From Gammaproteobacteria bacterium (lineage in GTDB: Bacteria > Pseudomonadota > Gammaproteobacteria > Pseudomonadales > Oleiphilaceae), in NCBI GenBank assembly GCA_003695085.1, contig RFIV01000073.1, forward strand, positions 1 through 13,964: a DNA stretch of 13,964 bases, in the 5' to 3' direction. The notes below the pieces were generated by a model that saw only the letters and a list, made by a program, of their open reading frames with translations, was not told the DNA's origin and made no database searches. This document shows, piece after piece, positions 1 through 6,050 of this stretch (positions are counted from its first letter, which is position 1; each line of letters opens with the position of its first letter). The translations under genes were made by a program, and so were the position numbers.

Positions 1-524
1 AGGAAGATCCGGTTGAGCAGGCGCTTGTCCTTCTCCAGTTGGTCAATGACCATCTTCTTGACATCCAGCAGGTCTTCCACGTTGCGGTTGATGTCTTCCA
101 CCAGGCTCTGAACGAGCGTGGGTGTGTTCTTGCGTACGCGTGCGTAGATGGCCTGCTTGACACTTTGCGGCAGATTTTCCCAAAGCGTCTGGTGCTCCTT
201 GAGCATGGCCTCATCCACGTATTCTTCAATTCGGGGATCGATGGTGCGGATGATGTATTCCGCCAGCGCCTCGGGATCCAGCTGTTCGAAGACTTCCTGA
301 ATCGTTCCGATCTTGGAAATGGTGGCATCGACACTGAGCTCGGCCATCTTGCGGGCTTTCGAGGGGATGATGCCCTGCCAGCCCAGAAACGGCGGGATGC
401 CGATGAACTCCAGCGGGTAAAAGGTCAGTTTGATCGCCAGCCAGTTGGTGATCCAGCCAATCAGGGCGGCGATGAGCGGAATGCTCAGGTACTTCCATAA
501 TTCCGGGTTCGAAAACAACTCCAT
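1..524 (-). CDS. DUF445 family membrane protein (N-terminal part, cut by window edge)
   Basis: An open frame from ATG at 524 runs off the left edge; 174 residues are visible. It starts MELFSNPELWKYLSIPLIAA. A hydrophobic segment at about residues 13-35 (containing GWITNWLAIKLTF) looks like an N-terminal membrane anchor. It is followed by FYPLEFIG, FLGWQGIIPSKARKMA, and then a charged, probably helical region rich in Glu, Asp and Lys. The NWLAIK...P...G.IP.K/R layout is characteristic of DUF445 (YheB/YjiN-like) proteins, whose biochemical role is not established. It is read in the same direction as the permease gene but lies 302 bases past that gene's stop, with its own probable promoter (-10 TATACT at 572-567), so it is likely a separate unit. 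Shine-Dalgarno pairing is weak (GGTG about 9 bases upstream). Family assignment is by recognition of sequence style; the C-terminal half, with the second membrane segment usual in the family, is outside the window. Confidence 0.82.
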   Translation of the reverse strand, partial: MELFSNPELWKYLSIPLIAALIGWITNWLAIKLTFYPLEFIGIPPFLGWQGIIPSKARKMAELSVDATISKIGTIQEVFEQLDPEALAEYIIRTIDPRIEEYVDEAMLKEHQTLWENLPQSVKQAIYARVRKNTPTLVQSLVEDINRNVEDLLDVKKMVIDQLEKDKRLLNRIF

Positions 525-566
525 GGGGCATCACCAACTGAATTTTGTCAGACAACCGATTGCAGA

Positions 567-595
567 AGTATAGTCTGTTACGAGACGTAACAGAA
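567..595 (-). promoter_or_regulatory. Probable sigma-70 promoter of the DUF445 gene
   Basis: Reading the minus strand, TATACT (572-567) matches the -10 consensus at five of six positions. A 17-base spacer separates it from a poor -35 candidate, TTCTGT (595-590). The predicted start near 560 gives a leader of roughly 36 bases before the ATG at 524. The spacer contains a perfect inverted repeat, so access could be controlled by a repressor, or a weak -35 could be helped by an activator. Confidence 0.5.
575..593. promoter_or_regulatory. Perfect 8-bp inverted repeat, candidate operator
   Basis: CTGTTACG-AGA-CGTAACAG is a perfect dyad with 8-bp arms and a 3-base centre. It lies wholly within the -35/-10 spacer region of the DUF445 promoter. 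The size and symmetry fit the site of a dimeric helix-turn-helix repressor such as a TetR-type protein, but no such regulator is encoded in this window, so the binding protein is unknown. A small RNA hairpin is less likely because the site is upstream of the expected transcription start. Confidence 0.5.
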
Positions 596-666
596 CAGGT
601 ACGATGGTACAAATGTTCGAAATCTGACAGCGCTCACACTCGCCCTTTCCCGAGAGCAGCATGGGG

Positions 667-675
667 TTATTCACA
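667..675 (+). other. DnaA-box-like nonamer TTATTCACA
   Basis: TTATTCACA fits the known DnaA box consensus TTWTNCACA. It lies in the intergenic region, in the same orientation as a second and third box-like sequence at 834-854. The match is exact to the consensus, but binding is not shown. Confidence 0.35.
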
Positions 676-787
676 GACCTCGGGCTTTCGGAGTTGTCAA
701 CCCCCCTTCCTGGGGCGTAGTAAATGATAAAACTCTAACTGCTTGAAAATCTTGGATTTTGGCAAAGTTGTAAGGCTGTCCAGAAAG

Positions 788-820
788 CGCCGCAGGCCTT
801 GTGCTGCAAGCCCTGCGACG
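788..820 (-). terminator. Hairpin after the permease stop, candidate terminator
   Basis: The arms are 788-801 and 807-820 (core CGCAGG and CTTG pairing with CAAG and CCTGCG, one internal mismatch, 5-base loop). The hairpin begins 7 bases beyond the permease stop codon. On the minus strand it is preceded by AAAAG and followed by CTTTCT, so the T-tract is short and interrupted. On the plus strand it is followed by ACTTTTCT. A weak or bidirectional intrinsic terminator, or an mRNA 3'-end stabilising structure, fits the position. Confidence 0.45.
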
Positions 821-826
821 ACTTTT

Positions 827-3800
827 CTAGATTTTGTCCACATTTTTATCCACAGGCTCGGCCGAGCCCGCAGGCAGAGGGAAGGTCTGTGTCCGCCAGC
901 GATCAAACCGCAGCGTAATGCCTTCGATAAGCGAGAGAATCACGGGTATCACGACCAGGACCAGCAAGGTTGAAACCAGCAGCCCGAAACTGATCGAAAT
1001 GGCCATGGGAATCAGGAACTGGGCCTGAAAGGACGTTTCGAACAGCAGGGGGGTAAGGCCGGCAATGGTCGTGAGCGATGTGAGCAGGACCGCTCGCAGG
1101 CGCAGGCAGCTGGCATCGACCAATGCTTTTGTGCGTTCGATACCCTGCTTTCTCAGATGCTGGTAGAAGGTAACGAGTATGATGGAGTCATTCACCACGA
1201 TGCCCGACAAGCCGAAGAAGCCAAACAGGGACAGAATGGTGAGATCCTTGCCCAGCAGCCAGTGGCCCAGCAACGCGCCGGCGAGACCAAAGGGAATGGC
1301 ACTCATGATGGCCAGCGGCCAGAAGTAGGAGGCAAATACCCATGCCAGCACCAGGTAGATCAACGCCAGACCGATGACGGCGCCCAGCATCATGTCCTGA
1401 CCGGTGTCCCGCTGCTCTTCAGCCCGGCCTTTGAAGACATAGTCAAAACCCAGCTCCTGGCTGATCGGCTTCAGAAAGCGCTCCGACAACTCTCCGAGGA
1501 TGACGTTGGCATTGGCCTGGTTCGTATCCACCTCGGCAGTCACGTGGACCCCCAGCCGGCCATCGGTATGGCGCAACAGTTCCAGACCGCGGCGTGAAGT
1601 CAGTGTCACCACCGTGTTCAGCGGCAGGACGCCAGCGGGTGTGACGATGGGGAATCCGTCCAGTGCCCATTCCCCTTCGCGCTCACGACGGTCCATCATG
1701 ATGCGCACTTCCACTTCATCTTCCCGGTCGAAGAAAATCTGCAGCGTCTGGCCTTCGTAGGCAGCGCGCAACTGTCGGCCGACATCCTGAATGGTCAGCC
1801 CCAGGGCCTTGCCCACCGGGCTGAGGTCATAGATCAGCTGTTGCTTGCCGAAGGGCAGGTCATCCTGAATGTTGGACACGCCGTCGTAACCGGCCAGCTC
1901 CGCCTGAATGCGCGCCGAGGCCTCCTTGAGGACTTCGGGGCGGGCGTTATTGATGAAGATGTCGATATCGCGTCCCGGGGGACCGCCACGCGGCGCACTG
2001 ACGGACAAGGTTTCTATGCCCTTCGGACGCACGAAACTGGCCTGCCAGGCCCTGACGAGCTGTGCGTTGGTGACAGAGCGACTGTCGGGTGAGCTGAGCT
2101 GCGCCACCACCGAAGCGTACTGCTCGCCGAACTGGCGGTTTTGCCCGCCATCAAACGAGGCGCTGTTTTCCTTGACCAGTGAGTGCACCACGACGGGTTG
2201 ATCCTCGTCGCTGAACTCCTCATTCAGCGCCCAGAGTTTTTCTTCCATGTGCAGCGCAAAGGCATGGACCCGTTCAGGCGGCGTGCCGGCAGCAAACTTG
2301 ACGCTGGCAATGAGGTAGTTGCCGTCCGGGCTGGGGAAGAAAGTGAAAGGAATCCGGCCACCGATGACCAGTGTCACACTGAAGATGAGTATGGCGGCGG
2401 TAAGAAGCAGGGTGATTGCCCGGTGGTGCAGGGCTGCGGTGACCAGTGGACGGAACACGTTGTCGCGGAAGCGGTTGAAGCCATTGTCCAGTTTTTGCCG
2501 CAGTTCGGAGGGTTGACGATGATGATTGCGGTGAAAGCTGTGACGCAGGTGTCCCGGAAGAATGAAAAAGCTTTCGATCAGCGAGGCGATGATGGTACAG
2601 ATAATGACAATGGGGATGGCCTTGAGGATCGTGCCGATGATGCCGCTGATGATCAGCAGGGGCAGAAACGCCGCGACGGTCGTGAGTGAAGAGGACATGA
2701 CCGGGATGAACATGCGCCGCGCGCCGCCTTCGGCCGCCTGAAGCGAGCTTTCGCCGCTCTGGTAGTGCGCCAGCGCGTCTTCACCGACGACAATGGCATC
2801 ATCCACGATGATACCCAGTGCCATGATCAGCGCAAAAAGGCTGACCATGTTGATGGATCCGCCGACCAGCCAGAGCACGGCCAGTGTCCCCATGAAAGAG
2901 ACGGGTATGCCGACGGCCACCCAGAAGGCGACCCTGCCATTGAGAAAGATATAGAGGATGGCAATGACCAGAATCAGGCCCCCGATACCATTCTTGAGCA
3001 GCAGGTCGATACGCTCCTCGAGCAGTATGTAGGTTTCATTGAAGCGGTGGATATGGATGGCATCCGGCAGCGTCTGCTCGGCCTTGTCGAACCACCGGTT
3101 GAAGATATCGGCCATCTTCAGTGCATCGGCACTGGACAGCCGCTGGAGCTTGAGCAGCACGGCAGGCTGCCCCTTGTAGAACAAGCGCTGACTGCCTTCC
3201 TGTGGGCGCCGTTCAATAACGGCAATGTCACCGAGCTTGAGTTCTCTTCCGTCCGCACCGGTCAGAACGCTCAGATTGGCAAAGCCTTCAGCAGATGTTT
3301 GCTTGGTCAGGCTGCGCAGTTCACGGGCGGACTCGGATTTGGCGAGGGTGCCGGCCGGCAGGTCCTGGCTCTGGCCAACGATGCGCTGTCCCAGTTCCGG
3401 CAGGGAGAGTGCGAGTTCGGCAATCTGCCGGCGCGGAACTTCGATGGCCATTTCCTCGTCAGGCAAGCCTTCAAAGGCCACCCTCGAGATGCCGGCATCC
3501 AGCAGTTCGCGCTCGAACTGGTGCGCCCATGGGCGCAGTGCCTCCAGCCCGTCGGTGGAGGTGACGATGAGCGAGGCGACATCTTCATACCGTTCAATTT
3601 TTGTTATTTGTGGCTCTTCCGCATCATCCGGCAGGTTGCGGACCTGGGCCACGCGTTCTTTCACCTTGTCCAGAGCCAGACTCAGGTCGGATCCCTGCTC
3701 GTACTCCAGCACAATGGAGCTGAATCCGCGGGTGGACGTGGAGCGCATTTCCTTGACGTTGTCGAGGGTGCGCAGCTCCTGTTCCAGAGGGGTCGTAATG

Positions 3801-4015
3801 GAGGTGGCCACATCCTCCGCGCTGGCTCCGGGCCAGACTACGCGCACATTGATGAAATCCAGGTTGAAGTGCGGCAGAAACTGCGTGTTGAGCTTGATGA
3901 GCCCCACCGCACCTGCCAGCAACAGGATCATCATGAGCAGATTGGCGGCGACCCGGTGCTGCGCAAAGCGCCCGATCAGGTCATTGTGGTGCTTGCCTGC
4001 ATCATCCAGGTTCAT
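827..4015 (-). CDS. RND-family efflux permease (AcrB-like inner-membrane transporter)
   Basis: A proton-driven inner-membrane transporter of the resistance-nodulation-division family, predicted to export drugs, lipophilic compounds or metabolites with the adjacent adaptor. At 1062 residues it has the usual length of the family. The fold is duplicated: TM1 at about 22-41, then a periplasmic loop with the family motif WPGASAEDV (61-69). TM2-TM6 follow at about 340-487, including GIIVDDAIVV (401-410) with the Asp pair D405/D406 equivalent to the AcrB proton-relay aspartates. TM7 at about 534-552 precedes a second periplasmic domain, and the second membrane bundle occupies about 840-1037. In TM10 the sequence is GIVVNDSIIL (from 938), so the AcrB relay Lys is replaced by an Asn-Asp environment. 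The ATG at 4015-4013 overlaps the adaptor stop as ATGA, which fixes the start and implies translational coupling. The C-terminus ends in the repetitive tail VDKNVDKI. Substrate unknown. Confidence 0.93.
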   Translation of the reverse strand: MNLDDAGKHHNDLIGRFAQHRVAANLLMMILLLAGAVGLIKLNTQFLPHFNLDFINVRVVWPGASAEDVATSITTPLEQELRTLDNVKEMRSTSTRGFSSIVLEYEQGSDLSLALDKVKERVAQVRNLPDDAEEPQITKIERYEDVASLIVTSTDGLEALRPWAHQFERELLDAGISRVAFEGLPDEEMAIEVPRRQIAELALSLPELGQRIVGQSQDLPAGTLAKSESARELRSLTKQTSAEGFANLSVLTGADGRELKLGDIAVIERRPQEGSQRLFYKGQPAVLLKLQRLSSADALKMADIFNRWFDKAEQTLPDAIHIHRFNETYILLEERIDLLLKNGIGGLILVIAILYIFLNGRVAFWVAVGIPVSFMGTLAVLWLVGGSINMVSLFALIMALGIIVDDAIVVGEDALAHYQSGESSLQAAEGGARRMFIPVMSSSLTTVAAFLPLLIISGIIGTILKAIPIVIICTIIASLIESFFILPGHLRHSFHRNHHRQPSELRQKLDNGFNRFRDNVFRPLVTAALHHRAITLLLTAAILIFSVTLVIGGRIPFTFFPSPDGNYLIASVKFAAGTPPERVHAFALHMEEKLWALNEEFSDEDQPVVVHSLVKENSASFDGGQNRQFGEQYASVVAQLSSPDSRSVTNAQLVRAWQASFVRPKGIETLSVSAPRGGPPGRDIDIFINNARPEVLKEASARIQAELAGYDGVSNIQDDLPFGKQQLIYDLSPVGKALGLTIQDVGRQLRAAYEGQTLQIFFDREDEVEVRIMMDRREREGEWALDGFPIVTPAGVLPLNTVVTLTSRRGLELLRHTDGRLGVHVTAEVDTNQANANVILGELSERFLKPISQELGFDYVFKGRAEEQRDTGQDMMLGAVIGLALIYLVLAWVFASYFWPLAIMSAIPFGLAGALLGHWLLGKDLTILSLFGFFGLSGIVVNDSIILVTFYQHLRKQGIERTKALVDASCLRLRAVLLTSLTTIAGLTPLLFETSFQAQFLIPMAISISFGLLVSTLLVLVVIPVILSLIEGITLRFDRWRTQTFPLPAGSAEPVDKNVDKI
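834..854 (+). other. Tandem DnaA-box-like pair (TTGTCCACA, TTATCCACA)
   Basis: TTATCCACA at 846-854 is the perfect high-affinity DnaA box. TTGTCCACA at 834-842 differs at one position and lies three bases upstream in the same orientation, a 12-base phase. Both sit inside the last codons of the permease gene, where they encode the repetitive tail VDKNVDKI. The duplication could equally be a coding repeat without a DnaA role. Confidence 0.35.
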
Positions 4016-5253
4016 GATTCAGGCGCCTCCAGACGCACGGCCAGGCCATCAATGGCCTTGGGGAGTTGCGTGGTCAGCAGCCAGCCATTTTCAGGAAGGG
4101 CTCCGGCATCGATGACAATACGCTCGCCATCCGCGTCATGCAGGCGTCCCAGTCGGTTGATGCGGTGAGCCTTCAGACGGCCGTCAGCCACCTCATACAC
4201 CCGGTCGTAGCCATAGAGGGCAGACAGGGGAACCGCCAGCCGCCCGTCTGCGGGTGGCAGTTCAATGACCAGTTCGTGTACCTGATTGAAGACCAGCTGA
4301 TCCGGTTCGGCCGGCCTGAAGAAAGCCCGCCGGGTCCCCGTGGCAGCGTCGGCAACGCGCGCGATCCGGTCGAGTGTCAGGGGCACCGGGCGTTCGGAAC
4401 CCAGCGTGGCGCGCACCGTGCCCCCCGCTTGCACGGTGGCATCCAGCTGCAATGCCCAGGTCTCGGGTATCTGCGCGACCACTTCCAGCGCCTGTGCATC
4501 GATCAGGGTCAGCAGAGGCGTGCCGGGCTGGACCCGGTCTCCCGGAGCCGTGCTCAGGCTGGCCACCAATCCGGTGAAGGGGGCCTTGAGTGTGGCGGTG
4601 GCGACGTCCCGCCTTGTTTGCTCCAAAAGAGCCTGGGCGCGCTTCAATCGCGCTTCCAGCTGGGACAGGCGACTGGGATGACCGGAGATACTCTGCTTGC
4701 GGGCGGTGAGCGCAAGTTCTGCTTGCTGCAGCGTGTTGCGGGCCGCATCCAGGCGATCTTCGGACGTCGCCCCGGTCTTCGACAGGCGTTGCTGGCGCAC
4801 CAGCGCCCGGCGAGCCAGCTCAGCCAGCTTCTTCTCTCTTTCAAACGCTTCGAGATTGGCTTCGTGGCGTATGCGTTCTTCGGCGATCAACGCGCGAATC
4901 TCGGCGACATCCGCCTCACGCTGGGAGAGAACCACCTGTGCATCGCGCGGATCCACGGTCAGCAGGGGGGTGCCCGCACTCACTGCCTGCCCGGTGCGGA
5001 TCCATACATCGGTCACGATACCGCTGACGCGGGACTTGAGCTGACTTTGGGTTGCGCTGGTGACCCGGCCAAGCGTCGGCAGCTCAACCGCGTATCGACC
5101 CGGGACAATGCGCATGGCACTCACGTCCGGACGGCTGTCCGGGCGGGCCGCCTTGCCCGGTGTGGGGCGCGAAAGTGCAATGACAACCCCCACAGCAATA
5201 ATGGCCAGTGCAATCAACATTACTATCACGGGCGCGCGTGGGCGTACATTCAC
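4012..5253 (-). CDS. RND efflux periplasmic adaptor (membrane fusion protein)
   Basis: This adaptor (413 residues) should link the RND permease to an outer-membrane channel. An N-terminal hydrophobic anchor spans about residues 8-27. There is no lipobox Cys, so it is probably membrane-anchored, not a lipoprotein. The first half-lipoyl segment is at about 72-101 (KSRVSGIVTDVWIRTGQAV). A long charged helical hairpin occupies about 103-217, and the second lipoyl half follows at about 223-250 (LKAPFTGLVASL, PGDRVQPGTPLL). Beta-barrel and membrane-proximal domains come after. The start is GTG at 5253-5251, preceded by a strong Shine-Dalgarno AAGGAGA. That site and the GTG lie within the end of rsmE, giving a 4-base GTGA overlap. 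At its own end it overlaps the permease by ATGA. No outer-membrane channel gene is nearby. Assignment to the HlyD/AcrA-like adaptor group is firm; the exact efflux subclass is not. Confidence 0.92.
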   Translation of the reverse strand: MNVRPRAPVIVMLIALAIIAVGVVIALSRPTPGKAARPDSRPDVSAMRIVPGRYAVELPTLGRVTSATQSQLKSRVSGIVTDVWIRTGQAVSAGTPLLTVDPRDAQVVLSQREADVAEIRALIAEERIRHEANLEAFEREKKLAELARRALVRQQRLSKTGATSEDRLDAARNTLQQAELALTARKQSISGHPSRLSQLEARLKRAQALLEQTRRDVATATLKAPFTGLVASLSTAPGDRVQPGTPLLTLIDAQALEVVAQIPETWALQLDATVQAGGTVRATLGSERPVPLTLDRIARVADAATGTRRAFFRPAEPDQLVFNQVHELVIELPPADGRLAVPLSALYGYDRVYEVADGRLKAHRINRLGRLHDADGERIVIDAGALPENGWLLTTQLPKAIDGLAVRLEAPES

Positions 5254-5999
5254 GTCAGATCTCCTTTTTCAGGGGCGAGATCGCCCCACAACCATTGAAA
5301 GATGGCCAGCGAGGCCACGGGCGCCGTCTCGGTGCGCCAGATGCGTGGGCCAAAGGTCACGGTTTCGAAACCGTATTGGCCGGCCTGCGCGATTTCATCC
5401 TGGGTCAGCCCGCCCTCGGGGCCGATGAGTACGTCAAGGCTGGCGGGTCGATTCTCTGCCTCCAGGGGGGCGGGTGTGCCCGGCGCCAGAACAAGCCGCC
5501 GCTCACTGCCCGGCTGTGCGATCCAGGTCGTGAGGTCAAGCAGGGGGCGCACGTCAGGCAGGCGATTGCGGCCGCACTGCTCGCAGGCACTGGTCACAAC
5601 CTGCATCCAGTGCGCCTGTTTCCTGGCCAGGCGCTCGGCCGGCAACCTGACATCGCAGCGCTGGCTGGTCAGGGGTTGAATCGCACTGACACCCAGTTCG
5701 GTGGCTTTCTGAAGGGCCCAGTCAAAACGGTCGCCCTTGGATAGCACCAGTCCCAGGGTCGTGTGCAACGGGCTTTCCCGGTCATCTTGCACGCCTGTTT
5801 CCGCCAGGACCGTCACGCAACGCTTGTCCACGGCAACGATCGGACCTGATACGGTGCCACCCTCACCGTTAAAAAGGATCACCTTTTCGCCCACACGCAT
5901 GCGCAGTACCCGGCCGATGTGATGAGCAGCCGGTCCTTCAATCTGAATGTCCTGACCCAGGGGCAGGGGGGCCGGGACGTAGAAACGTGGAACACTCAT
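5250..5999 (-). CDS. rsmE: 16S rRNA m3U1498 methyltransferase RsmE
   Basis: RsmE methylates N3 of U1498 in helix 44 of 16S rRNA in the assembled 30S subunit, using SAM. The chosen ATG at 5999 gives 249 residues starting MSVPRFYVPAPLP, which resembles E. coli RsmE (MRIPRIYHPEPL, 243 residues). A GTG five codons upstream (6014) is also possible but adds residues with no family counterpart. An N-terminal PUA-like RNA-binding domain contains HHIGRVLRMRVGEKV and LFNGEGG. The C-terminal SPOUT/trefoil-knot methyltransferase shows KATELGVSAIQPL, CEQCGRNRLP, LIGPEGGLTQDEI and GPRIWRTETA, the standard RsmE SAM-binding knot motifs. It starts 51 bases after the GGDEF-EAL gene and overlaps the efflux adaptor by four bases, so adaptor translation may depend on it. 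The rsmE-efflux pairing is not functionally obvious. Confidence 0.95.
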   Translation of the reverse strand: MSVPRFYVPAPLPLGQDIQIEGPAAHHIGRVLRMRVGEKVILFNGEGGTVSGPIVAVDKRCVTVLAETGVQDDRESPLHTTLGLVLSKGDRFDWALQKATELGVSAIQPLTSQRCDVRLPAERLARKQAHWMQVVTSACEQCGRNRLPDVRPLLDLTTWIAQPGSERRLVLAPGTPAPLEAENRPASLDVLIGPEGGLTQDEIAQAGQYGFETVTFGPRIWRTETAPVASLAIFQWLWGDLAPEKGDLT

Positions 6000-6050
6000 G
6001 TTGACAGGGGTCACACCTTTGAACCTGCTGGCATTGTAGGCAAGGTGATC

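Larger units (their letters stand above)
525..826. other. 302-base intergenic region with regulatory signals, no convincing gene
   Basis: This stretch lies between the permease stop (827) and the DUF445 start (524). From right to left it holds a terminator-like hairpin (788-820), an AT-rich run (about 720-770), an isolated TTGACA on the minus strand (700-695) without a good -10 box 16-18 bases on, a DnaA-box-like TTATTCACA (667-675), a 6-bp inverted repeat CCCGAG/CTCGGG (649-654 and 679-684), and the DUF445 promoter with its palindrome (567-595). A plus-strand TTGTCA (545-550) stands 18 bases before TATAGT (569-574), but no supported gene follows on that strand. The short frames here show no recognisable protein. 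A small RNA cannot be excluded. Confidence 0.6.

Noticed and set aside
226..612. A minus-strand frame of 128 codons over the DUF445 start
   Set aside because: It is in a different frame from DUF445. Its product is rich in His, Arg and Pro with no domain, while the DUF445 frame from 524 shows clear family motifs.
545..727. A short plus-strand frame in the 525-826 intergenic region
   Set aside because: It would begin with TTG inside the putative plus -35 region, has no ribosome-binding site, and its sequence looks non-protein. It ends against the convergent permease gene.
667..854. Chromosomal replication origin
   Set aside because: DnaA-box-like nonamers and AT-rich DNA are present, but there is no dnaA/dnaN/rpmH/mnmG/parAB neighbourhood and no GATC in the intergenic stretch. 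It was kept only as a DnaA-box cluster.
2765..4168. A long plus-strand open frame (467 codons) opposite the permease gene
   Set aside because: It is antisense to a clear RND permease and the end of its adaptor, shows no recognisable domain, and has the composition expected of a shadow frame in GC-rich DNA. The same holds for plus-strand frames at 6261-7778, 10035-11108, 4066-5298 and 11142-11903.
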